Source: Planctomycetaceae bacterium
Lineage (GTDB): Bacteria > Planctomycetota > Planctomycetia > Planctomycetales > Planctomycetaceae
NCBI GenBank assembly: GCA_027080405.1
Contig: JALWSL010000201.1
Location: forward strand, 1-7,483
Direction of reading: 5' to 3'
DNA: 7,483 nucleotides
In this document: piece after piece, positions 1 to 5,839 of the stretch
Numbering within the stretch: the first letter of the stretch is position 1
Layout: the number at the start of each line of letters is the position of its first letter
The notes under the pieces: generated by a model
What the model was told of the DNA's origin: nothing
Database searches by the model: none
Seen by the model: only the letters and a program-made list of their open reading frames with translations
Made by a program: the position numbers and the translations under genes

Positions 1-1
1 A

Positions 2-226
2 CCGGGCGGAAAAACAACTGGTGGAAACCGGAAAATGATCCCCTATCTCGCCCGAGCAGCTGTTGCCTGCGGAGCGGACGCCGTCTTTATGGAAACGCAT
101 CCCAACCCCGATCAGGCATTAAGCGATGGGCCCAATATGCTTCCATTGAGCCATTTGAAGAAAATTATCCAACAACTTCTGGCGATTCGCGTACTGGTAA
201 ACGAGTGGTCAGGATCTCTGGCGTGA
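2..226 (+). CDS. kdsA: 3-deoxy-8-phosphooctulonate synthase (KDO-8-P synthase), C-terminal fragment
   Basis: This is the last 74 residues of a KdsA-type enzyme; the rest lies left of the window. The enzyme condenses phosphoenolpyruvate with arabinose 5-phosphate in the cytoplasm to give KDO 8-phosphate, the precursor of the KDO sugars of LPS. Seen in the fragment: an N-terminal PGG...GG loop, the helix [17 protein letters not shown], then [16 protein letters not shown] and the closing helix [15 protein letters not shown]. The Glu of METHP (residue 31 of the fragment) and the Asp of SDGPN (residue 42) are spaced 11 apart, exactly as the metal-site Glu and Asp of known KdsA proteins. Whether the enzyme is the metal-dependent (Cys) or metal-independent (Asn) class depends on an N-terminal residue outside the window. 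The reading frame is open leftwards past the ATG at 35, so that ATG is internal and not the start. The stop is TGA at 224-226. Confidence 0.93.
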   Translation, partial: PGGKTTGGNRKMIPYLARAAVACGADAVFMETHPNPDQALSDGPNMLPLSHLKKIIQQLLAIRVLVNEWSGSLA

Positions 227-274
227 TCCGGGACTGCGGATCGGCTCTGCGAGTTCAGGACGCCGAGGGAAGTT

Positions 275-296
275 CGAAAATCGGTCTGATTTTTCG
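275..296 (+). terminator. Possible weak hairpin downstream of kdsA
   Basis: CGAAAATC at 275-282 and GATTTTTCG at 288-296 can pair around a 5-nt loop, with one bulged T. It starts about 50 nt after the kdsA stop. The stem is AT-rich and no clean U-tract follows, so this is only a candidate terminator or processing structure. Confidence 0.2.
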
Positions 297-625
297 GTGT
301 GAGGCCTCCTTCAGTTCAAAACGGTACCGGCATTCGCAGCATTCCCGTCTCGCCTGTCTCGTCTGGGCGGAGCTTGTTTCTTTTCCCGGTTTTCTTTTCC
401 TGGTTGGGAATGAACGGGGCGTGTCGAATTTCCTGCGGAGAATATTTTTCCAACAGCCGAAACTTGCTGGCAACCAGTCGCGATACCGTCTAACTTATTC
501 CTGATATTTTTCCTGATATGAGTCCAGCGTTTACTTTTGTCATTGGAATCTGCCGTTGTTTGGCAGCGGGGGGGAAGTGTTCGGTGGTGATTCAATTTCC
601 TCTCACCTGATACACCGAAGGTTTG

Positions 626-637
626 AACATCGATGTT
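626..637. promoter_or_regulatory. 12-bp perfect palindrome AACATCGATGTT upstream of the lipoprotein gene
   Basis: The sequence reads identically on both strands and ends 60 bp before the ATG at 698. The position suits an operator for a dimeric regulator, but a single palindrome of this length is weak evidence and no regulator gene is adjacent. Function is inferred only. Confidence 0.2.
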
Positions 638-697
638 GGCTAGAGCCCCTTTCCAATGATCGCATTCCATTAATTTCTGCTCGAAGTGACACCTGCC

Positions 698-2425
698 ATG
701 TTTATTGCTCCTTTGAAACGGATTGGAGTCGTTTTCTGTTTTGGTTTGTTGTTATGTTTTGCGGGGTGTCGCCCCGGGGAAAAGGGGGAGACCTCATCTC
801 CCGAAGATGAACAGTCCTCTGCCAGGGCAGAACTGGTCAGGAAGAGGCGATGTTCTGAAGATTTCGAAGCGATCTACAAGATTCTTCGTCCTTCGAAGAA
901 GACAATGAATACAGAACTGCAATCGGCTTTGTCGCTTCTGAACCAGTGGCTCGAAAGTTGTGCAGTCTTTTCAGGCCAGAAGCTGACTTCGGAGAGTCCC
1001 GCTTTGCAGGGAGTTCTTACCGACAAGCAGATTGAGCATTTGAATGATCCGGCTGCAACGATGCTTGATGCCCTCTATTTACGGGATCAACTGTTGATGC
1101 GCGAAATGATGGAGCAGATTGTCAAGGGGGCTCCGACCGATGTGGAAAAGGTGAGAAAGCTGTTTGCTTTCACTCAGCGGAACATCACTCGCGATCCCTT
1201 GTTGATCGATCCCAGACTCTATCGCTATTTTCAAACAAATTTTCCGGAGCAGGTTCCACAAGAGGAACTTTCGAAAGCTTCAGTTCCGCGAAGCCTGTTG
1301 GATATTGCTTTGGCTGGTCGGGGCTCTGATGAAGATTTGAGCTGGGTGTTTGTTTCACTGATTCGCCAATTGAATCTCGATGCGATCATGGTCAGCCCCG
1401 GACAGAATGGCGAGGCCGCCAATCAACCGCTCCCGCCGTTGATCCTTGTGCCAATCATGAAGGAGGTTCTTGTCTTCTGTCCCGCAGCCGGCCTGGAATT
1501 CACGCCTTCTGCGGCTGCCGATAAAAGCACCTGGAGCGCCGAGGAACTGGCTCAAAATTTCAGTCAGGTATTCGACGCGATCTCCGCTGAGATCTCAGGC
1601 GAGCCGACAGTCGTCGATTCACTGAAAAAGTCTGACTGGAAGCAGGCAACGGTCATGCTTCCGTATTGCCTGTTGAGAATTTCGCCTCGCAGTGAAGCAA
1701 TGCAGATGGAATTGGCGGGCAAGATGGCGTGTGAGGTCTTCTCCGATCTGCAGACGCGGGACGATATTCCCGGACTTCTTGAGAGAACGTCCGGGTTGAC
1801 AGGCAGGCTTTTTCCCGGCAGAACTGTCCGCTTCTGGAAATATCCGTATGAAATGTACGAAAGTGTTGCAGGAGCATCGGAGTCAGCCGATCAGCTGCGT
1901 CAACTGTATCTGGCTACCATCAACAAGACGGTGCAGTCGATTCGTACCAGTGTTGATCAGCGGGATAATCGGACGATCAGGAAAACTCAGGTCAGACGGA
2001 TGCTGCTGTCGCGGATCGACCAGCTTTCAGGAAACGAAAGCGAGGCCATCTCTGCCTACATGCGACTGCAATTGCAACGGGGCGTGCAGGGGGCAGATGC
2101 ATCTTCGGAGGTTCAGAAAGAAAACCTGCTGCGTGCGTTACAATCCGAAGATGCCCGCTACTGGAGTGCATTATGTCAATTTGAAAAAGGTGATTATCGC
2201 GCAGCCGGGAATACGCTGATCAACTATCTCAAACGTTACCCGGAAGGGCGTTGGCAACAAAGTGCACTGGAACTTCTGGCTGAAGCACAGGCCAGGCAGA
2301 AAGAGTTTTCTTCCGCAGTGGAAGTTTTCGGTCAGGTCAAACTTCCCAGGCCACGTCGAGCAAGGCAGTTGCTCAAACTGAATCGCTGGAAGCGACTGGC
2401 TGAAAAAGCAAACACGACGAAGTGA
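698..2425 (+). CDS. Lipoprotein with degenerate transglutaminase-like region and C-terminal TPR-like helices
   Basis: A 575-residue protein of unknown function, probably lipid-anchored and outside the cytoplasmic membrane. The N-terminus has two basic residues, a hydrophobic stretch and a lipobox-like LCFAGC with the acceptor Cys at residue 24, followed by a hydrophilic, disordered-looking linker. Residues about 149-270 resemble a transglutaminase-like fold: VEKVRKLFAFTQRNITRD, then RSLLDIALAGRGSDEDLSWV and the helix FVSLIRQLNLDAIMV, then a beta strand VLVFCPAAGLEF. The expected catalytic Cys position reads Ser (about S210), and the usual Asp of the final strand reads Cys (C261), so enzymatic activity is unlikely. 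Residues about 449-560 form helical pairs such as YWSALCQFEKGDYRAAGNTL and ALELLAEAQARQKEFSSAVE, consistent with TPRs and a protein-binding role. A GTG at 686 is in frame, but ATG 698 gives the more compact signal peptide; neither has a strong ribosome binding site. The symporter-like gene starts 7 nt after the stop, suggesting one transcript. The fold assignment is by motif reading, without a search. Confidence 0.8.
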   Translation: MFIAPLKRIGVVFCFGLLLCFAGCRPGEKGETSSPEDEQSSARAELVRKRRCSEDFEAIYKILRPSKKTMNTELQSALSLLNQWLESCAVFSGQKLTSESPALQGVLTDKQIEHLNDPAATMLDALYLRDQLLMREMMEQIVKGAPTDVEKVRKLFAFTQRNITRDPLLIDPRLYRYFQTNFPEQVPQEELSKASVPRSLLDIALAGRGSDEDLSWVFVSLIRQLNLDAIMVSPGQNGEAANQPLPPLILVPIMKEVLVFCPAAGLEFTPSAAADKSTWSAEELAQNFSQVFDAISAEISGEPTVVDSLKKSDWKQATVMLPYCLLRISPRSEAMQMELAGKMACEVFSDLQTRDDIPGLLERTSGLTGRLFPGRTVRFWKYPYEMYESVAGASESADQLRQLYLATINKTVQSIRTSVDQRDNRTIRKTQVRRMLLSRIDQLSGNESEAISAYMRLQLQRGVQGADASSEVQKENLLRALQSEDARYWSALCQFEKGDYRAAGNTLINYLKRYPEGRWQQSALELLAEAQARQKEFSSAVEVFGQVKLPRPRRARQLLKLNRWKRLAEKANTTK

Positions 2426-2432
2426 CCAACCT

Positions 2433-3416
2433 GTGAAACACCTTTTCAAACACTGGTTTCTCTATTCACTGCTGATCATCCTGCCGCTGGGCGTGGGCAT
2501 TGGCCAGGCAGAACCTGCCTGGGGTGATTTCGTCTGTTCTCTCGTGCAGACGAAAGTGGTCGTTTTCGCGGTTCTGTTCGCCATGTCGGTCACTCTCAGT
2601 CTGGAGCAACTGAGCCAGACGGCAGCTCGCCCCTGGGGAGTATTGACTGCTTCGGTTATCAGCATGATGCTCTTTCCCCTGACTGTCTGGGGAATTGTAT
2701 CTTTCCTGCCCGCTTCTCCGTTCTCCTCGGGGTTGCTGATCATGGCTGCCGTTCCTTCGACGCTGGCGTCTGCAGCCGTCTGGACACGCAAAGCCGGGGG
2801 GAATGACGCCGTTTCGCTGATGACGACGCTCGTGACCAATGGCCTCTGTTTTATCATCACCCCTTTCTGGCTCTGGATGACGTTGGGAAGAACTGTTCCG
2901 CTCGACTCGAAAGCTCTGGCAATGCGGTTGCTTGTCATTGCCCTGTTGCCGATGCTGTTGGGGCAGATTGTCCGCCTGTTCCGCATCGCCGGGCTATTCG
3001 CAGATCAACATCGCTCCAGAATCAGTGCGGCTGCCCAGTTGGGAATCCTGTCCATCATTTTCGTTGGAGCGATTCGTTCCGGCCCCGAATTGGCAGGAAA
3101 TTCAAGGCATCTTTCGATTGGCTCCTTGATTCTTGTCTGGTTTGTCTGTCTGGCTATCCATCTGATGTTCCTGGTAATGAGTTGGAAAATTGCCCGCTTG
3201 ATTCATTGTTCGCAGCGCGATGCCATTGGCGTGATGTTCTCGGGCAGCCAAAAAACATTGCCTATTGCGATCGATTTGGCGACCGCTCCGCTGTTGCACG
3301 CTTCCGGCATTTCGTCGCTGGCGATTCTTCCCCCTCTGATCTATCACGCCACCCAGTTGATCGTTGATACGCTGATTGTCGAGAAGATCAGGATAGAATC
3401 GGATTCTGTTTCCTGA
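2433..3416 (+). CDS. Bile acid:sodium symporter-like (SBF-like, SLC10A7/YfeH type) membrane protein
   Basis: A 327-residue multi-pass inner-membrane protein, about the usual length for the SBF-like family, with roughly ten hydrophobic segments: about 8-24, 41-57, 68-92, 98-116, 128-150, 163-181, 198-213, 228-251, 263-283 and 292-315. Family-type motifs are visible: VPSTLASAAVWTRKAGGNDA at residues 107-126, followed by SLMTTLVTNGLCFIITPF, and GVMFSGSQKTLPIAIDLA at 266-283. These correspond to the conserved TR.AGGN and GSQKT.P stretches of SBF-like proteins. Family members are secondary transporters or transporter-like proteins; the substrate of this one cannot be told from sequence, and bile acid is unlikely in a free-living bacterium. 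The start is GTG at 2433, with no clear Shine-Dalgarno. It lies 7 nt behind the lipoprotein stop, so translation is likely coupled and the two may be co-regulated. The gene ends convergent with the ACT-domain gene. Confidence 0.88.
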   Translation: MKHLFKHWFLYSLLIILPLGVGIGQAEPAWGDFVCSLVQTKVVVFAVLFAMSVTLSLEQLSQTAARPWGVLTASVISMMLFPLTVWGIVSFLPASPFSSGLLIMAAVPSTLASAAVWTRKAGGNDAVSLMTTLVTNGLCFIITPFWLWMTLGRTVPLDSKALAMRLLVIALLPMLLGQIVRLFRIAGLFADQHRSRISAAAQLGILSIIFVGAIRSGPELAGNSRHLSIGSLILVWFVCLAIHLMFLVMSWKIARLIHCSQRDAIGVMFSGSQKTLPIAIDLATAPLLHASGISSLAILPPLIYHATQLIVDTLIVEKIRIESDSVS

Positions 3417-3435
3417 CTGGCTCTCCCGTTAAAGC

Positions 3436-3485
3436 GTTTTTTCCAGTGGAGTGTTTTTCCCGGTGATGAGTTTTTCCGGTGGAGC
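3436..3485. repeat. Three imperfect 17-bp tandem repeats between convergent genes
   Basis: Units are GTTTTTTCCAGTGGAGT (3436-3452), GTTTTTCCCGGTGATGA (3453-3469) and GTTTTTCCGGTGGAGC (3470-3485, one base shorter). A GTTT that begins a fourth copy runs into the stop codon of the ACT-domain gene. The array fills most of the 72-bp gap between the two convergent stop codons. No strong hairpin with a U-tract is evident, so its role in termination is uncertain. Slippage during replication is a sufficient explanation. Confidence 0.6.
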
Positions 3486-3488
3486 GTT

Positions 3489-4067
3489 TCAGGTCCCCGG
3501 AAGTATTTCGGTCGTGATCTCCCGGGGGAACTGGCTCTGGTTGAAGTCATCTTCGTGCTGTAACGTGATTTCAAGACCATTGATCGCACCGAAGCTCTCC
3601 AGTTCCTTGGCGAGACTTTCGATCTGCAACTGTCCGGGAATGTTGATCTGCATCACCAGTGAGAATGTTTTCGGAGAACTGGGAACGGCGAACATTCTCT
3701 GGATGTCGACCAGTTCCCGGGCAAGCAGGGCACAAATTGCCCGGACAACACCCGGGGCATCTTTACCGGTGATGGACAGGAAAAACCTCTCTCCCTCCTG
3801 TCGCATCAATGTTTCTTCAGGGGGCATGTCGCGGATGAGAACCTCCATATCGTAGGCGCGTCCGACATCGAGCAGGTGATCGCGAATGACATCACGGTTT
3901 CTATGAGGGGGAAATTCCGCCGCAACAGTCATCGTGAACAGGCCATGTACGACGGTTTGTGTCGCATATTTCATATCCCCCCCGAGTTCGGCCAGGGCGG
4001 TTGTTACTGCGGCAAGAACTCCGGGTCTGTCGTGGGATGTCATCGTGATGAAATAGCGACCAGACAT
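3489..4067 (-). CDS. Tandem ACT-domain protein, GcvR-like
   Basis: A 192-residue cytoplasmic protein made of two ACT domains and little else. The first covers residues about 5-80, opening with YFITMTSHDRPGVLAAVTTA and the characteristic LAELGGDM turn. The second covers about 95-172, opening with FFLSITGKDAPGVVRAICAL and followed by ELVDIQRMF. The D.PG.v motif of each domain is where ACT pairs bind amino acids or similar ligands. The arrangement matches the glycine cleavage system repressor GcvR and related regulators, which have no DNA-binding domain and act through a partner protein. No gcv gene or GcvA-type regulator is in the window, so the ligand and target are unknown. The start at 4067 is chosen because GAAGGA (plus-strand complement at 4074-4079) lies 6 nt upstream and the ACT fold begins at once. 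The frame stays open to 4214, but the extra 49 residues do not look like a domain. The gene is divergent from the AI-2E gene. Confidence 0.87.
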   Translation of the reverse strand: MSGRYFITMTSHDRPGVLAAVTTALAELGGDMKYATQTVVHGLFTMTVAAEFPPHRNRDVIRDHLLDVGRAYDMEVLIRDMPPEETLMRQEGERFFLSITGKDAPGVVRAICALLARELVDIQRMFAVPSSPKTFSLVMQINIPGQLQIESLAKELESFGAINGLEITLQHEDDFNQSQFPREITTEILPGT

Positions 4068-4073
4068 GAGAAA

Positions 4074-4079
4074 TCCTTC
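4074..4079 (-). promoter_or_regulatory. Ribosome binding site of the ACT-domain gene
   Basis: On the minus strand this reads GAAGGA, 6 nt before the ATG at 4067. It decides the start in favour of 4067 over the longer in-frame alternative at 4214. Confidence 0.75.
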
Positions 4080-4087
4080 ACAACTTC

Positions 4088-4100
4088 GGAAACTGTTTCC
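4088..4100. promoter_or_regulatory. Perfect 13-bp inverted repeat upstream of the ACT-domain gene (possible operator)
   Basis: GGAAAC-T-GTTTCC is a perfect 6+1+6 dyad lying 20 bp before the ACT-domain start. At that distance a bound protein could overlap the transcription start or core promoter. Binding by a regulator, possibly one partnered with the ACT protein, is inference only. Confidence 0.3.
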
Positions 4101-4240
4101 AATAGTGAAATCGGGTGTTTCAGGAAGTTCCAGGACAAACTGAAATTTCGCGAAAGGAATGGGAGACCGATTGGGATCAGTAGACAACTCAACCCCACAC
4201 TGCATACCATCCACAAATTGCTGATGTTTGGCAAGTCAAT

Positions 4241-4280
4241 TGTCGAAGTTGTCCAAAAAGGACAGAAAATGTCGAAATTG
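4241..4280. repeat. Direct repeat TGTCGAARTTG flanking a short inverted repeat
   Basis: TGTCGAAGTTG (4241-4251) and TGTCGAAATTG (4270-4280) differ at one base and are 29 bp apart start to start, close to three helical turns. Between them TGTCC-AAAAA-GGACA (4250-4264) forms a perfect 5-bp inverted repeat. The cluster sits about 90-130 bp before the AI-2E start, a plausible place for activator or repressor sites. Confidence 0.3.
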
Positions 4281-4357
4281 TTTGAACTGTTCGATTGACC
4301 TCGGCGTTTTTCCATTCATTTCCCGTATCTTTCGCCTGGCATCTTTCCCGAACATCC

Positions 4358-4363
4358 GAGGAG
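4358..4363 (+). promoter_or_regulatory. Ribosome binding site of the AI-2E family gene
   Basis: GAGGAG lies 5 nt before the GTG at 4369. It decides the start in favour of 4369 over the TTG at 4228, which would add 47 residues of non-membrane, Cys-containing sequence before the first transmembrane helix. Confidence 0.75.
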
Positions 4364-4368
4364 TTTCC

Positions 4369-5712
4369 GTGATCGCACGATATGTCTCGCTGGCCATACT
4401 GATCTTTCTGACCATTGTTTTGGGAATCACCTTTTTTCAGGTGATTGTTCCGTTTCTGCTGCCGTTGTTTCTGGCTGCGGTTGTTGCCCTGATTGGTCAA
4501 CCGGTTTACCTCTACTTTTTGAAACGGACCCAAAATCGGTCTTCGTTGGCCGCGGGGCTGGCAACCGGATCGCTTGTGGCAGCTGTGATTCTTCCCGTAT
4601 TCGTTGGCGTTACCGTAGGCGCATTGCAGCTATACGCCACCGCTGAAATATTTTTGAATGATCAGGCTGTCGAGCAGGTGATCAATTCTGTCAAGGAGGG
4701 GGAAATCTATGATTCCATTTCCCGGAAAATCGATCGCTTTTTCCCGGTTGCAACCGAGCATGAAGCCGACCTGAAATTGACTGAAGAACAAAAAGCGGAA
4801 ATTGAACGCATTGAAGACCCCGAACAGGCGGAGCAACTGCGCGAAAAGTACCTGCAACTGCAGGCGAAGAAACTTCGTGAGAAACTGATACATGAGCGAG
4901 CCGAGCAGTTAAGAGAATCGGTGCGCACCACCGCGAAAAAACTCGCTCTTTCCACCTTCAGTCCAGGAACTGCGATGACAACAGTCGACCTAGTGGCCAA
5001 ACTGGGATGGATGTTGATGGGATTGTTCACGTTTGTGATCGCGCTCTATTACTTTTTTGCGGAGGGGCCGACGCTTCTTCAATATGCCATCGAGTTGATA
5101 CCGGTTGATATCAGACATCAGCAACACCTGCTGAACGAGTTTGGCAAGGCGATTCGGGCCGTTGTTTCAGCGACGTTTCTGGCTGCGATTGCGCAGGGTC
5201 TGGCAACTTCGCTGGCTCTCTGGTTTTTGGGGTTCGAGCATTTTGTGCTGTTGACGATTGTCGGTACGTTTTCCGCCCTGATTCCGCTGGCTGGAACCTG
5301 GCTTGTCTGGGTGCCCTATGCCATCTACATGGTATATAACGGACAGTGGGGGTGGGCCCTGGCATTGTGTGTCTACGGTTTCGGTTTCATCGGAATGCTG
5401 GATAACATCATCCGGGCGTATGTCCTCAATTCCGACGCGAAGTTGCATCCCCTGCTTGCTTTTGTCAGCGTATTGGGCGGATTACAGGTGATGGGACTGT
5501 GGGGCGTGTTTATCGCACCGGTGATTGCCAGTTGCCTGTATGCGTTGATTCGTATTTCAAACGAAGAACTGCTGGAAATTGCCGAGCTTCAACAAGAAAA
5601 CGTGAAAAACCAGAAAGAGGGCAGGAAAAATAGTTCTGATGCGGAACCTGAAACAGGAGCAGACTCGCAACAGGCAAAACAGGAAAGCAAAAAAAAGGAA
5701 ACGGATACATAG
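4369..5712 (+). CDS. AI-2E/PerM-family transporter-like membrane protein with charged helical insertion
   Basis: A 447-residue integral membrane protein of the AI-2E (PerM/YhhT/TqsA) family. Members include autoinducer-2 exporters, Na+/H+ antiporters and many of unknown substrate, so the function here is undetermined. Hydrophobic segments: residues about 5-20 and 24-45, then 61-91, 206-231, 264-288, 291-322, 326-344 and 361-395. The family signature is near the C-terminus: MLDNIIRAYVLN (343-354), then LHPLLAFVSVLGGLQVMGLW (359-378) and GVFIAPVIA. The protein is longer than the usual roughly 350 residues for two reasons. One is a highly charged Glu/Gln/Arg/Lys-rich region at about 105-195, with coiled-coil-like helices such as EQAEQLREKYLQLQAKKLRE, in the soluble loop that is normally shorter. 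The other is a polar tail at about 405-447 rich in Gln, Lys, Glu and Ser. The start is GTG 4369, with a good ribosome binding site. The gene stands alone, divergent from the ACT gene and convergent with the DUF1501 gene. Confidence 0.87.
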   Translation: MIARYVSLAILIFLTIVLGITFFQVIVPFLLPLFLAAVVALIGQPVYLYFLKRTQNRSSLAAGLATGSLVAAVILPVFVGVTVGALQLYATAEIFLNDQAVEQVINSVKEGEIYDSISRKIDRFFPVATEHEADLKLTEEQKAEIERIEDPEQAEQLREKYLQLQAKKLREKLIHERAEQLRESVRTTAKKLALSTFSPGTAMTTVDLVAKLGWMLMGLFTFVIALYYFFAEGPTLLQYAIELIPVDIRHQQHLLNEFGKAIRAVVSATFLAAIAQGLATSLALWFLGFEHFVLLTIVGTFSALIPLAGTWLVWVPYAIYMVYNGQWGWALALCVYGFGFIGMLDNIIRAYVLNSDAKLHPLLAFVSVLGGLQVMGLWGVFIAPVIASCLYALIRISNEELLEIAELQQENVKNQKEGRKNSSDAEPETGADSQQAKQESKKKETDT

Positions 5713-5839
5713 CCCTGCTGTAGCCTTCGCTGCGGGAATTCCGGTTCGTGGATTCATTTGCTGTCCGTGAACACCTTGGGTGCGTTTTCTGTCTGCACGT
5801 TCGCATAACTGATGCTCCTGTGGGGGATGCTGCCCTGCG
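5713..5839. other. Convergent gap between the AI-2E and DUF1501 genes
   Basis: This 127-bp gap lies between two stop codons facing each other. The best terminator-like element is CACC-TTG-GGTG (5772-5782), followed by CGTTTT. Its 4-bp stem is too short to call an intrinsic terminator with confidence. No gene is seen. Confidence 0.45.

Larger units (their letters stand above)
227..697. other. Intergenic region between kdsA and the lipoprotein gene; no credible gene
   Basis: About 470 bp hold no ORF that reads like a protein: the short ORFs on both strands are low-complexity or Arg/Ser/Cys-rich, lack a ribosome binding site, and match no family I recognise. Small structures are present. An AT-rich imperfect hairpin lies at 275-296. 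A CTGCC/GGCAG stem with a 7-nt loop lies at 550-566, next to a run of seven G at 569-575. A 10-bp direct repeat TTCCTGATAT is at 498-507 and 510-519, and a palindrome is at 626-637. The promoter of the lipoprotein/symporter unit should lie here, but I cannot see a convincing sigma-70 -35/-10 pair. A small RNA cannot be excluded by eye. Confidence 0.6.
4068..4368. promoter_or_regulatory. Divergent intergenic region between the ACT-domain and AI-2E genes
   Basis: This 301-bp stretch should contain the promoters of both flanking genes. It holds ribosome binding sites at both edges, perfect palindromes at 4088-4100 and 4146-4155, a TGTCC/GGACA inverted repeat at 4250-4264 and an 11-bp direct repeat (4241-4251 and 4270-4280). 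A TTGACC at 4295-4300 resembles a -35 box for the rightward gene, but I find no good -10 at the right spacing. Both neighbouring ORFs can be extended into the region in frame, but the strong Shine-Dalgarno sequences at the internal starts argue that it is non-coding. Confidence 0.6.

Noticed and set aside
311..670. 119-residue minus-strand ORF in the kdsA-lipoprotein gap
   Set aside because: Composition is basic and irregular, with no hydrophobic core pattern, no family motif and no ribosome binding site that I can see. It is most likely a chance ORF.
2462..2986. 174-residue minus-strand ORF inside the SBF-like gene
   Set aside because: It lies wholly antisense to a gene with clear family motifs; its composition is what is expected from the opposite strand of membrane-protein codons.
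3451..3855. 134-residue plus-strand ORF opposite the ACT-domain gene
   Set aside because: It is antisense to the well-supported tandem ACT protein, and its Ser/Arg-rich composition is typical of a shadow frame.
4068..4214. 49-residue N-terminal extension of the ACT-domain gene
   Set aside because: GAAGGA at 6 nt before the ATG at 4067 and the immediate start of the ACT fold there argue for the shorter form. The extension contains the palindromes and shows no domain.
4228..4368. In-frame extension of the AI-2E gene to a TTG start, adding a Cys-containing N-terminus with a CxxCxxC cluster
   Set aside because: The GTG at 4369 has GAGGAG at 5 nt and starts directly at the first transmembrane helix. 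The extension has no ribosome binding site and overlaps the repeat and palindrome region.
5772..5788. CACC-TTG-GGTG hairpin followed by CGTTTT as an intrinsic terminator
   Set aside because: A 4-bp stem and only four consecutive T are below what I would accept; it is mentioned only in the gap description.
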